A stretch of 64,000 nt of DNA from NCBI GenBank assembly GCA_037043235.1, contig JAWRVZ010000039.1, positions 4,695,501 to 4,759,500 of the forward strand, written 5' to 3'. Shown here in pieces: positions 47,051 through 59,500 of the stretch. Numbering within the stretch: position 1 is the first letter of the stretch; the number at the start of each line of letters is the position of its first letter. Both the position numbers and the translations under genes were made by a program. This DNA is from Rhodeus uyekii. Its lineage: Eukaryota; Chordata; Actinopteri; Cypriniformes; Acheilognathidae. The notes beneath the pieces were generated by a model. That model did not search any database. It was not told the origin of the DNA and saw only the letters and a list, made by a program, of their open reading frames with translations.

Positions 47051-49966
47051 TTTTGTGAACCTGTTCGACTTGACGGTGAAAATTCCCCAAGTCATGACAA
47101 ACCGAACAAAGATCTTGTTGTTTACAAAATAAACGCTTTTAATCAGGAATTGTATCTTAATCTTCTCCCTGACTCAAGTTTTCTGGCTCCCGACGGCACA
47201 TATGACACCTCACCTTCCAGTGTTTTTTTAGGATCTACTTTGAGAAGATGCTTTTACTCTGGTGATGTTAATGAAGACACGAGTTCATACGCAGCTGTCA
47301 GTCTCTGTGGAGGTGTCCGAGGAGCCTTTTCTTATAACGGGATGGAGTACCTCATAGAGAGGAGGTCGAGCAACACAGCACCAGGACCGATCTCAGATGA
47401 TGCTGAAAAAACGCACATCATTCGCAAGAGAAGACATCTTCACCCTCCGACATCAACATCTCGGTGCGGAGTCGCATCTGGTGTGAACCCAGGCGTTGCG
47501 GAGTCGTTCAAACGTGTGAAGGAACATACTAGGAACTTCACAGAAACTTTGAGCAGATCGAAAAGATTCGCCTCTGTACCGAGATATGTAGAGGTCCTGG
47601 TTGTTGCTGATGAATCTATGGCAAAATTCCACGGTGACGACCTGAAGCACTACCTTTTGACTCTCCTGTCTGTCACTGCAAAGCTGTACAAACACCCCAG
47701 TATCTTGAACGCCATCAGTATAATGGTTGTAAAGCTTATGGTGATTAATGAGGCAGAAAAAGGACCCAAAGTATCCAGTAACGCGGCACTAACTCTGCGT
47801 AATTTCTGCACCTGGCAGAAGAAGCTGAATAAGAACAACGACAAACACCCAGAGTATTGGGACACGGCTATTTTGTTTACAAAGCAGGTAAGAAATACAT
47901 ACGGGTCAAAGAGATTTAAAATGTAGCTCAAACAATAGAGTGTGGTGCTTGCAACGGCAAGGTTATGGGTTCGATTCCCAGGGAAAGCAAGAACTGATTA
48001 GAATGTTATTGTGTTCCTTGAATGCAATGTAAGTCGCTTTGGATAAAAGCGTCTGCCAAATGCATACATGTAAATGTACCCAAAAATTTCATTCACACCA
48101 ATGAACATGTCTTGTTGTTGTTTACATATGGCATTCCGAATTTTCTCATAAAAGTATTTTTTTTTAATGTATGAAACCAACATGAGCACAAATATTACAT
48201 TTCCACTAACACCTCGGATACTCTGGTTAGTCACTGATTCAGTTGTTCCTCATTCACCTGGTATGGGTGAGTTTGTTACGCATTATACCCTTCAATGCTT
48301 TTGCCACAATACAAACCTTTTCTAAACGAACATGACATGCCATCTGGATAGATGAATAGTAAAACATTTCTGGAAACATGTCAAAGCTTGGGACTGCTCG
48401 TAAAAGAAAATTACATTTTCTACCATTTGATTCCAATACAAACTTAAAAGCACCATTACATCACCAGAAAGCTGAAAGCACACGTCAGGAGTTACAAAAA
48501 CACTAAATATAATACTGACTCAAGCAGAGGAGTGATCCAAGTCAGCTGTCTTTACTGCTACTTGCTATGCCAAGATACCTGTGCTGCACCTGTTATTTCA
48601 GCTAAATTAACTCCATGCCTTTATATTACTTTTAAATACAGCAATATAAACTTCTTCGCTGCTACATATTTTGTAAAAATGCTATTTAAGTATTAAAAAA
48701 CAGACGCAACTGAAAGTCTTCTCATGGCCATTTCTTTCAAACTGCACCGCTCCTCATGTTTGACATCATGAGAAAGTTGAACCATTTATGTCAAGACACT
48801 ATTGGAATGTATTCACCGTTCCCAAATGTTATCTCTGGAGACTCCAGGTGGCTGTATTATGATCTTCTCACATGGTTCCATCTGTCCTGTTAACAATGTC
48901 GTAAATACAGCTGTTTACAGGCATTCTTGCTGGTCCTGTTCTTCTCATTATGTCTGACAAATTAGAAATAGACGGTTCACAGGCATACACTTTGGATCAG
49001 ACCTAATCAAAAGGGAAGATTTAAATGATTTCAGAGATTAAGGGTAGTGTAGTGATATAGTACACTCTAAAAACAAATGGTGCTATATAGCACTAAAAGT
49101 GGTTCTTTGGCTCGTAATCATAGGGGAACCATTTTTAGTGCTATATAGCACCAAATGGTGCTACAAAGAACCATTATGAGGTGCCATATAGGTACTAAAA
49201 GGTTCCCCTATGATTACGAGCCAAAGAACCACTTTTGGTGCTATATAGCACCATTTTTTTTAGAGTGTATAGCTGTTTTTATCCTAGCTGTCAACGTCCT
49301 GTTATGTCACAATGCAATCACTGATATCACAGGACCTGTGTGGGGCCACCACGTGTGACACTCTGGGAATGGCTGATGTAGGCACCATGTGTGATCCTAA
49401 GAGGAGCTGCTCTGTTATTGAAGATGATGGTCTCCCCTCTGCCTTCACCACTGCACATGAACTAGGTGAGAGCTGTGTTTGGTTTCAAAGTCAAACGTTT
49501 GTGTGCAAAAAAAAGGTGAAGTGAAGGTCCCTGTTTGAGTTCTCTGCCCAGTGCCCACCCTGAGACTGTCTGTGGTGTAATTAAGTCGAATCCTTAAGGG
49601 TGATGGGACTTTGATGAGGCTTGAAACTCTATCTCCGATTCCTTGATCTTCAAACATGAATGTTGTGCCAGCTGTTTCAAGAAAAAAGGCCCTGTCATAC
49701 TCTATTATTAATTTAGTAGAACAATGACAACAGCATTCAAGAGTTTTTCCCTCATCTCTTGATCCTTGTGAAAACAAAGGTTTAATAAAAGACAGATGGG
49801 AAAACATTAGCAGATGCTGAAACAACCACATTTACTGCGGCTGGACCATGAGTGCCATCCTTATATGGTGTGTACAGACCTATTAAACCCTTTGAACATA
49901 TTTGAATGTGTTAGTCATTGTACACCTTGCAAATGGAGTGATGATAGGATAGAAAGATAGAAAGAT

Positions 49967-50038
<72 letters not shown>

Positions 50039-53000
50039 GGATGGATGGATGGATGGATGGGTGGATGGTGGGAGGGAGGAATGGACGGATGGATGGATAG
50101 ACGGACGGACGGACAGACGGATGGATGGATAACAATGTTGGAATATATGTTTTAATTAGGCAGTTCTTCAGTAAAGGTAACCAAAATGAACGAATGTGAC
50201 ATGTTATGATGAAATGTTGACACAATTTACAGTATTTTTTCGTCAAATATTAATGTCCAAGCTCCTTGAAAACTGACATGGCTTGACTATTTCTTTGGCT
50301 CTTCTCCAGGCCATGTCTTCAGTATGCCACATGACAACGTGAAGGCTTGTGAGGAGGTATTTGGAAAGTTGAAGGACAACCATATGATGTCTCCCACACT
50401 GATCCAGATTGACCACAACATGCCATGGTCCGTCTGCAGTGCTGCCATCATCACAGACTTCCTGGATGCTGGCCATGGTTAGTTTGCTCACTGCTCTGTT
50501 CTGAGCAGCATCGAACAAATATATAGAGGATATGCTCAGCACAAATGTATTCTTTGCTCTCTAGGTGACTGTCTGCTGGATCAGCCCCAAAAGCTACTGG
50601 CTCTTCCAGAGGACGCTCCGGGTGTCAGTTACTCACTTAGTCGTCAGTGCGAGCTGGCCTTCGGCTCAGGATCTAAGCCTTGCCCGTATATGCAGGCCTG
50701 CTCAAAACTGTGGTGCACTGGGAAAGCTAAAGGACAGCTGGTGTGCCAAACTCGCCACTTTCCCTGGGCTGATGGTACTACCTGTGGAAGCAACAAGCTG
50801 TGCTATCGGGGGACTTGTACCGATAAGCAAAATACTACCAAAGACAAGGTGAGTAAAGTGCTAACTGCAGTATATCTGACTGCAGACAAATGCTCTTGAT
50901 TTGTATTTGTGGACATGTCACTCACTCCTGAATATTAAAATAAGTATACTATTATGCTCACCACGGCTGCATTCATTTTGATAAAAAATACAGTAAAAAC
51001 AGCAATATTGTGAAATATCATTACAATTAAAAAATGTTTATATCATAATATATTATAAAATGTAAAAAAGGGAAATTTCATCATCATTATCCAGTCTTCA
51101 GTCACATCTTTCAGAAATCATTCAAAGAATTACTGTCTAAGAAACATTTCTTATTATTATCAATGTTGAAAATATTTTATAATGCTTAATATTTTTGTGG
51201 AAAACTTTTTTTTTCTTCAGTATTCATTGACGAATAGAAAGTTTGTTTGAAATATATTTTGTAACATTATTAATGTATTTACTGTCACTTTTGATAACTT
51301 TAATGTCTGCTTGCTGAATCAATTTTTTAGTTTATTTCTGATAAAGTCTTGCTAACCAATTTTCCAGTAAAAAAAGTAAAATAAAAAATAATAAAAAAAA
51401 ATCTAAGAAACTATTTAAATTTACCAAAAACTATGTAAGGCTTTCATACTTGTTGTCATAAATTATAATATTCAGTTTAAAGTATAAACAAATCTGCCTG
51501 TTCAAAATAACAAAAACAAAATCTTTTATTCAAGATATAATATTTGTCTACGATACGATCTTATTGTATTGACCCGTGTTGATCCTCAAATAAACTTGTT
51601 TTTTAAAAAAAATTCTTCCGCAGGTAGATGGCCGTTGGGGTCGATGGGGTCTGTATGGTCCATGTTCCCGTATGTGTGGGGGAGGGGTACAGCTCGCCAA
51701 AAGGGACTGCAATAACCCCATCCCTGAAAACGGGGGCAAGTACTGCCAAGGATTAAGAGTGAAGTATCGCTCCTGCAACTTAGAGCCTTGTAAAGATTCA
51801 GGTAAACTAAATATCTCTCAGTCTCACAATAAACAACATGAACATGAAGTCTGACGATGATTATTTGTGACAGGAAAGAGCTTTCGAGAGGAACAGTGTG
51901 AGGGGTATAATGGCTTCACTCTGAACACTAACAGACTGAGTCCTTCTGTGGTCTGGGTCCCAAAATACTCTGGAGTCTCTGTTAAAGACAGATGCAAGCT
52001 CATCTGCCGAGCCAATGGCACCGGATACTTCTATGTCCTTGCTCCGAAGGTAAATAAAGTGATATACTTGCTTAAATACTTCAAAGTTGTTTGGCATTAG
52101 TGGTTTATATGCAGGAGGAGTTCTGTGCCAGGTTTTATCTCATCCCTTTTTCAAAGCGAACAAGATACATTTAAAAAGTAATGGTGGGAGCTTATCTCTC
52201 AGATATGACCGTGTGGAGTGACACAGTGCAGGGCTGCTTATCACAATCACTCATTCTGTAGATGGGAAGAGAGAATTAGCCACAGTATCAGTAACTACAG
52301 CAGTAAAACCCAACTAAAACATGTCCTGACCAGCTGCAACGCAACAAAGCGACGAGTGATTTCCACATTCTCTTAGTCGCTTGGTTTCTACTTATGCACC
52401 AGCCACATGACATCCCATTGGAACAAAATCCTAATTTTCATGTATAGCAAATATAAAACTTTTTTTCATATTATCACCATAATATTTTGCACTACTTGGT
52501 CAGCATGTGACACACTACACCAGTGGTTCCCAACCTTTTCTCGTTCGAGGCACCCTTTGAAAGCCTTTCAAAAGTTCCCGGCACCCTTATAAGGAAATAG
52601 ATATTTTAATAGAGAGAGACCTCGCGCGAGCGCGATTGTTGCCGGGGGGGGGTTATCTCCGCTATATCCGCTATCCCGGTAGTCCCCTCCCTCTCCCGCC
52701 AAGAGAGAGTGACATTAGTGCGATTTTTTTTTTTTTTCTCCGAAATTTTGGCGGCACCCTCAAAAGATCTCACGGCACCCCTTAGTGCCGCGGCACACCG
52801 GTTGGGAACCACTGCACTACACCCTTGTCCTTATTTATTCTATTCTATTATTATAAATATAGATGTTGTTTAGTTTTTTTAAGGAATTAATATGTTTATT
52901 CAGCAAGGATCAAAGGAGACAGCAGGTACATTAATAAATAATTTATATTTCAGTAAATGTCATTTGTTTTGAACTTTCTATTCATAAACGTATGCTTAAA

Positions 53001-55922
53001 AAAGTATAACCGGTTTGACAGACAAGTAAAATAAGCAGCAAAGCTGTTTCAACATTGATGGTAATAAGAAAAGGGTAAAACTCCGATGTAGCGTCGGTAA
53101 TTACATATTTAGACGGCACCCACTACCATACCGGAAATATTTTAGCAAACAACAGGAAGTTTCTACGCAGGTTTACAATTAATAGAACATCGAAAACACA
53201 TGGATGAGAGCAAAGCGGAAGTTGAGAAGACAATTTGGAACTAGTCGTGCATTGTTTCCATCATATCTGCAAGAATTTGCCTATCGTAACCAGTTACGGC
53301 GCACAGACATGTTTCCGAACTTCCTGATTACGCTTGTCGATAACTAGCCGTGATAAGACAGTTTACCGTGGTTGCCACCGCCTCAGAAGAGTTTAGAGTA
53401 GAATGGTGCTTTAAATAAACTTGAAATTGTGTTAACTACAGGGTGTCTTTTCATGTTATTAAAGCTGTTTTGGGTATATTTTAATGTTATTAATTACCAA
53501 AGCTATATCAGAGTTTTACCAAGAAAAGTTTCTCGAGGAAAAAAAAGAAAAGGAAAAAAGAGTTTGGCTTGATGAAGCATGGACGTGGTGAGCTAGCAGT
53601 GTTCATATTCCTCATTTGGCAGAACATTTCACAAGCAACAGCAAAGTCATAGGTTTTACTGGGACTTACTCTTGTATAACAACATTTTTAAGTTACCTCA
53701 CTTAAAGAAGAGGCTGATGGTCTAGTGATGGTGAACGTTATCTGTGTGACAGGTGGTGGATGGAACACCATGTTCCCCTGATACCTCAGCGGTCTGTGTT
53801 CAAGGAAAGTGCATCAAGGCTGGCTGTGATGGCAAGCTGAGCTCCAACATGAAGTTTGACAAGTGTGGTGTGTGTGGTGGTGAAAACCAAAACTGCAAGA
53901 AAGTCTCTGGAATGTTAACAAAGCCCATGTAAGTGCTTTATCTCTGAATATATGGCTTTAAAGGGGTCATGACATGAGAAATCAAATTTGCCTTGATCTT
54001 TTGGCATGTAACTTTGTACAACTAAAACATCCTGGAGGGTTCACAACTTAAAATATCCTCCTCATTTTAAACAAAGCACTCATTTAACCAAGCTCCACAA
54101 AAGGTGGGTTTTGATATGGCTGGATCTGTGAAGTCATATAGGCAAATACATTTGTATTTGACAATTTCCAGAGCAAGATATCAACTACCGTATTTCCCCG
54201 CATATAACCCGCACCCTCACATATAACCCGCACCTACAGATTTATGAACTTTTTTGTGTTAGTTCACATTTCGAATTTCGAATGTTACTCGCATGACGTC
54301 AATTATCCATAACTGTTCAGGCTCAGTACACAGTGCTTGTGCACGAAATTCAAATAATAAGAAACAAACACAAGTCAGAATCAGAAGAAAAAGAAAAATC
54401 AGTCTCTCCCGCTGTGCAGCAGCACGTCCCTTAAGTAGCGTATTCTACAGGTGTTGATCATCGGATGAGATGAGAAGAGCACGCCCTCATGGCAGCACAG
54501 CCAATCACGTCTTCTTGCATGATTGACAGGTCAGACAGCCGTCAGAGTGATAGTACAAGCGCCAGAGACAACAACCCTCGCAAGAAAAAAAACAGAAAGA
54601 AAATACCGCAAAAAAACCTTATGTCTTTAGGGACGTAACAAATATATTTAAATATTATTACGCGTAAAAAATTGTGAAATAGCCCGCACCCTTATATAAC
54701 CCGCACCCCCCCCCCCCCAGGTTTACAGATTTATCAAATCTGGTATAACCTGTGGGTTATATGCGGGAAAATACGGTAATAGTTATTCATCATAGGACTC
54801 GCCCACTGGCATTCAGTCGCTTACCAGTTGACACTTGCCTAAACTGGACGAGAATTTCGAGTTAAAAGCAAATAGAACCTATTATAATCACTGATGTGAA
54901 CTACAATGGATACAGAATACAGATGCCTGTTCAGTTTCAGACATACAACACATTGAATTGCAAATGCTTTTAAATAGAACTTGTGTTCCTGATTTCTATT
55001 TGAATTATTTTGTAAACTTCATTCCAGTTCAAGTTCCAATTTGACTTCTAATTCAGTTCCTTAGTGGCATCAAAAATTTGAATTCATGAAACAAAAAGAA
55101 GCTGATCTTTAATTCTGAAAATTGTCCAATCCTGTGATCTCATTTTACAGGCATGGATATAACTTTGTGGTGACTCTGCCGGTCGGAGCTGCAAACGTGG
55201 ACGTAAGGCAGCGCGGTTACCGCGGTTTGATTAACGATGACAACTACTTAGCAGTAAAGAATGTCCACGGCAAATATCTCCTGAATGGAAATTTCGTGGT
55301 TTCAGCTGTAGAAAAAGACATTATCGTAAAGGGAAGTTTGCTGCGCTACAGTGGAACCGGCACATCGGTGGAAACACTGCAGGCCACTAGACCTCTCAAA
55401 GAGCCTCTCACCGTGGAACTGTTGTCTGTGGGAAAAATGACACCGCCTCGTGTCCGATACTCCTACTACCTAGCTGTGGGAAATAAAGAGGGCAAGATCT
55501 TAAAGAAGGAGGAGAGGAACCCTTCGCATAATAGCGTGCTGGAAGACAGCAATAAAGTGGAATTGAAGAAGCCAGACTATCAGACTCCTTCTTATAAGTG
55601 GGTAGTTGCAGATTGGAATAAGTGCTCAGTTACCTGTGGGAACGGGGTCCAAAGTAGATTGATACAGTGTTTGGACTCAGATGGGGAAACGGCCACAAAC
55701 TGTGACAGCACCCAAAGGCCCAGTACCATGAAGGTGTGTGGTGACCCTTGCCCAATGTGGAGCATCGGTGAATGGTCCTCATGCTCTAAAAGCTGCGGGA
55801 AAGGCTATAAGAGACGTCCACTGCAATGCCTCGCTCAGAATGGGGTGCCTTTACGTAGAGACCAATGCTCAAGCAAAAGAAAGCCACAGGAATTGGACTT
55901 TTGCACCATTCGGCCCTGCTAG
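46976..55922 (+). CDS. adamts15: ADAMTS15-like secreted metalloproteinase, 8 exons, 932 aa
   Basis: Secreted zinc protease that cleaves versican and aggrecan in mammals. Exons: 46976-47887, 49333-49465, 50310-50477, 50565-50848, 51624-51801, 51874-52049, 53753-53928, 55151-55922; phases 0,1,1,0,1,0,2. Layout: signal peptide (MSVFHVVLFCHLLFLTKMHL), prodomain with the Cys-switch-like SRCGVASG and furin site RSKR (about 194-197), metalloproteinase with HELGHVFSMPHD (His346, Glu347, His350, His356) and Met-turn HMMSP, disintegrin-like to about 499, central TSP1, Cys-rich (KSFREEQC ... ICRANGTGYFYVLAPK), spacer (HGYNFVV ... RVRYSYYL), and two TSP1 repeats (about 824-878, 879-932) ending LDFCTIRPC, as in human (LDFCVLRPC). 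The frame extends upstream only to a TTG, so the ATG at 46976 is the start. Exon 1 covers what adamts8 encodes in exons 1+2. A teleost may have a second copy (a/b), which cannot be settled here. Confidence 0.96.
47922..48080 (+). repeat. tRNA-derived SINE in adamts15 intron 1, full-length
   Basis: Box A-like gtagctcaaacaatagag, box B gggttcgattcccagggaaa, then the conserved tail 'aagtcgctttggataaaagc' and 'gtctgccaaatgcatacatg'. Lies about 35 bases downstream of the exon 1 donor. It is not a functional tRNA: no acceptor stem or mature 3' end. Confidence 0.85.
48081..49060. other. adamts15 intron 1, central part
   Basis: About 1 kb of intron without recognised element or exon. Confidence 0.45.
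49061..49269. repeat. Near-perfect palindromic MITE
   Basis: Termini tacactctaaaaa / tttttagagtgta. The two arms ('aaaagtggttctttggctcg', 'cgtaatcataggggaacc' and their complements) pair along most of the 209 bp, so the DNA can fold into a long hairpin. TA on both sides suggests a mariner-type target. It ends 63 bases before the exon 2 start of adamts15. Confidence 0.75.
49946..50130. repeat. Compound GATA/GATG/GACG microsatellite
   Basis: agatagaaag units grade into (gata)n, then (gatg)n and (gacg)n-like units, in adamts15 intron 2. The order suggests stepwise base substitution within one tetranucleotide array. A minus-strand open frame across it is an artefact. Confidence 0.95.
50955..51260 (+). 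repeat. Abundant cyprinid dispersed repeat in adamts15 intron 4
   Basis: Shares 'cagcaatattgtgaaatatc', 'ccagtcttcagtcacatc' and 'attattatcaatgttgaaa' with the copies at 16470 and 37620. Confidence 0.6.
52521..52814. mobile_element. hAT-like MITE with perfect 8-bp target-site duplication
   Basis: Terminal inverted repeats cagtggttcccaacc / ggttgggaaccactg bound 294 bp. Both flanks carry cactacac (52513-52520 and 52815-52822). 'ggcaccc' motifs repeat inside. No transposase. Located in adamts15 intron 6. Confidence 0.9.
52870..53075 (-). repeat. Abundant cyprinid dispersed repeat, antisense copy in adamts15 intron 6
   Basis: Antisense motifs such as 'gaactttctattcataaacg' and 'gcagcaaagctgtttcaacatt' resemble the copy at 37620-37910. 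More diverged than the others. Confidence 0.45.
53076..53752. other. adamts15 intron 6, distal part
   Basis: Nothing recognised apart from a balanced-composition stretch at 53090-53400. Confidence 0.4.
53955..54880. repeat. 'aaaggggtcatgacatg' repeat interrupted by a younger insertion
   Basis: The outer repeat begins at 53955 (ttaaaggggtcatgacatga) and appears to resume at 54783 (attcatcataggactcgccc). Between them sits the element at 54186-54778. Both lie in adamts15 intron 7. Confidence 0.5.
54186..54778. repeat. MITE with 'taccgtatttccccgcatat' termini
   Basis: Left taccgtatttccccgcatat and right atatgcgggaaaatacggta are inverted repeats, followed inside by repeated 'aacccgcacc' blocks at both ends and a C-run near 54705-54718. 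TA duplication at both sides. About 593 bp with no transposase; related to the 'tacggtaatttccgg' elements common in fish. Confidence 0.75.
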
Positions 55923-56558
55923 GGACACATTTTATGGAGCCAAAACAAAAGCAGCGATCTTTTTAGTTGTGCGTCCTGTGGTGCTTCACTTTTTCTAATA
56001 GGAATGAAAATAAAAGTCATGAAAGAAATTATATCTTTTACCAAGACCATGAGGAATTTTATCATGTTACGTTTTTAGGTATAGTTAGATATCGCCTACC
56101 TCAAAAAGGACAGGGTGTTAAAGCAACCAAACAACACAGGCCACGTAAAGTTGGAAAATGTTATGTTGTGGCATTATCATTGTCACAAAAAAAGACTTTT
56201 GCAGCATCTCCTCTGCATGTGGTTTGTAGACAAAGTGAAGATATCAGATTTGTGGCAAAGGTGTTTTGTATTCAGACTTTATATACATGTGAATAATTTG
56301 ATTTTAAATGTGAAGCATATTGTATGCAAAGAAAATAGGGCATCTTGGTCCATGCACTATTGATTATTTGTATTCGTATATCAAGATGAGCTAGTCAGTA
56401 GATTAGTGTTTATAGTTATTGAAGTTTCAACAAGCAGAATTTAGGATTACATATAAGTTTAGAGAAGACAAAACAATGGAGTTTTAATTTGGGTTTATTA
56501 AAAGTAATCAGTATCTCACTGTTATTTTAGGCTGAAAAGGACAGATCCTGAAAGCATT

Positions 56559-56564
56559 AATAAA
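56559..56564 (+). terminator. Candidate polyadenylation signal of adamts15
   Basis: AATAAA, followed by more AATAAA-like repeats within 12 bases, about 640 bases after the stop codon. Would define a 3' UTR of about 0.65 kb. Confidence 0.4.
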
Positions 56565-56599
56565 ATAAATAAAGTTAATGTTTAATATAATGGTACTGT

Positions 56600-59500
56600 G
56601 CATAAAGGGATAAAACAGTTAACATACTAAAAATAAATCAGTTAATATAGTTTATGGCAATAAACCTTTTTCAGTTCAGCAATATACTGTAAGTATACCA
56701 TATGAAAGTCTTAGGGTCTTGTAAATCTGCACTCTGCTAAAAGAAGCTGATCCAAATATTGTACAAAGGCTGCCCTACTAATACTAAATCCAGTTTTCAG
56801 TTTGATTTAGGGTGAAAACAGGTGAAGGTAGACACTTTCTGATCCTTTGCCATTGCCATTTTATAATGTAATGCCAAATGGCTGAAACTCTTATTGAATA
56901 GCTAAACTTTCCACAGTATACCGAGGGGGAAAAGAAGAAATATTAAATACAAAAATAGAGGTGTCTTATTTAGCTTGAATTTATACTACACATGCAGCTG
57001 CTATGGCCAAAATGTAAAGTCACCATGTCTCTTGGATGGAAAATCAAGTGTTTTAGATGTAGTCTCTGCTGGATTTATGAAGATACTTTGTAATTTGTGC
57101 AAACAGCCCCTGTAAAACAGACATTGTTGCTGAGAGTGTTTCATTCATTTAAAAGGTGCTCCCTTCATTTTATTTAGTTTTTTTCTCATCTTTTGATGCT
57201 AATACAGCAAAAGGCACTTATATTTTTCTATTGAAATTCATTGTATACTATGTATACATCCATCAACGGTGCACAAATAAATACATAAATGACATGAAAT
57301 GTTTAAAGGGATCACCTCACTCTATTCGGAATGGGGAAGTGGGTGTGAATCATGTATATGTTAACGATGAGCATCAAACTGTGCTGAAAGGTCCTTTGGT
57401 CACGCCACTTTACTAGAGCTCTGCTGAGATGACAGTTTGGTCTTTCACAGGAAAAAAAACTGACTACCTCAGGCCTGATAATCCTCTACAATTATGTGAC
57501 AGAGCTCAACCAACATGTCAGACTGAGCCACAGGTTACTTTCTACTGGTATAAACAAAGCATTTATTTACAACGGATGGAGTGAATTAGAAAGGATGGAT
57601 GCTTTTTCAAATGTAACCTAGAATACATGGGAACCATTCAATATCTAATATAGAAATATAATAGCATTCATAAGCAGTCATTTCTCCATGTCAGCCCTGC
57701 ATATCCCTTGTCAATTAAAACCAGTGTTGGTCAGCTATTTCCAACTCAGTGATTTCATAACAAATGAAATTGCCCCCTGCCAGGATTATAACAGCAAGTC
57801 GCAGCAAGCACTAACTTTGCATTAAAATCACGGTATTAAAAAGTCAAAAGCACTACCTCCTCAAGCCAAGGTTAAATTAAATCATATTCTTTTTTTATAA
57901 TGAAATAATATAATACATATCATAATTTAAATATTATTTATATTAATAATTTAAATAAAATAGTAAATGCACTATTTTAGGCCTGGGGGAATATTTGTGG
58001 ATTTTACTTTACTGCCCAGCATATCACTAGTCCCTTTAAACGCATACATCTGAATTAAACATGTATGTTTATGCCTATCTGGAGCAATCAGTATGCAGAT
58101 TGAGGATTATTGTGACAATGCAGACACAGGATGGTTCTGTCTGGGGAGGTAGAGTCACTTGCCAAGGACACACGTGATTTCCCACTACATGCTATTTATC
58201 TACTTGTGTGTTCTAACAAGTAATTAGGTCACTGTGATTTTGCCAAGTAATACATGTTACTGGGTCAACATATTTGGTTGATCCTGGAACAACATTCTTA
58301 TCTGAAAATGTAGTCCTAACCCTACCCATTTGAGAAGAAAAGTGCAGGTGTAATTCTAAAAAGTAGTGGAGATCAATTCTATCAAAAACATGCAATAGCC
58401 TGTGCCTTTCTTCGCTCTCCCTAAACCAAACTGGATAAGAGCGGTAGGTTTGTCTGGGGGTAGGCGTTGCTAATCCTAACACAAACCTACCTATAACCTT
58501 TCCCTAAAATCAGAGGGTATTTAAATGTGAATAGCAATGCTGTAAAAGCAACTAACAACTAAATTTGACAAACTGTAAACTTAGCCCTCAAATCTGATTG
58601 GCTGATTGGAATGTTTTCCCAGGAACTTGTTGTACTCGGTGAAATCACGTTCACCCATGTAACTATGTCATCTGACAGCTTATAAACTGAATGGTATCGT
58701 GTACTTAATATAGATATTAAAGTATCCAGATGAATAATCTAGGAAAAAACATGCATTGAGAAGAATATGTTAATGTAGTTTTTTCCCTCTTGATCGCCTT
58801 CCTGTGTTTCCTGTCAGTTGGTTTTGGTTTTTGTATTCCACTGATGTTTAACAATGCTTTGCTCAGATTATAAAGGAGTTAAAATAACTGTTGATCTATG
58901 GGCTAGACTCTGCTGCTCCGGCTCACCACAAGCTCATACTACAAGGAAAGCAGTTACTCTGCCTCTTCTGCACAGATGTGCATTCATTTGTCTGTGTAAA
59001 AGCAGACATCAACGTTATGTCACTGCAGAAAATCGGGTAAGACTGATAGAGTGAGAGAAAAAAAATTCTTCTTCTTTAGATGTCAGAATCGTAATGCAAA
59101 AAAAAAACATGCTCTCATTTTTTCAAAATACCATGGCCGAAGATGCCCTTGAAGCTAAATATAGATGTTTATTGTTGCAAGCCATTAAACAGAGAGACTG
59201 GACAGATGGAAGCTGTGATGATTAACTTACTAGTAAAGCAAGAATTAGATGTAACAATAGATCTACACAACACTCACATTTGCAGTTCATAGGGGGCATA
59301 ATGTACGAGCATAGTTTATAATATATTTATTCCTTTTCTTTCATAGATTTCTACTGCTGTCTTTATTGGACAACAACAACTTTACTGGAGTCTGAATTAG
59401 AAATAAAACTAGATTATGCACGTCATCCTTCAGCTGCTTTTTGTTCCCATTATTAGTTCAAAATAGCAAAAAAAACGTCCAGCCTTATACATACTTTTTT

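Noticed and set aside
47922..47995. tRNA gene
   Set aside because: Box A and B are present but the acceptor stem is not, and the sequence continues into a SINE tail repeated elsewhere.
49911..50246. Minus-strand open frame rich in Ser-Ile
   Set aside because: Translation of the GATA/GATG microsatellite.
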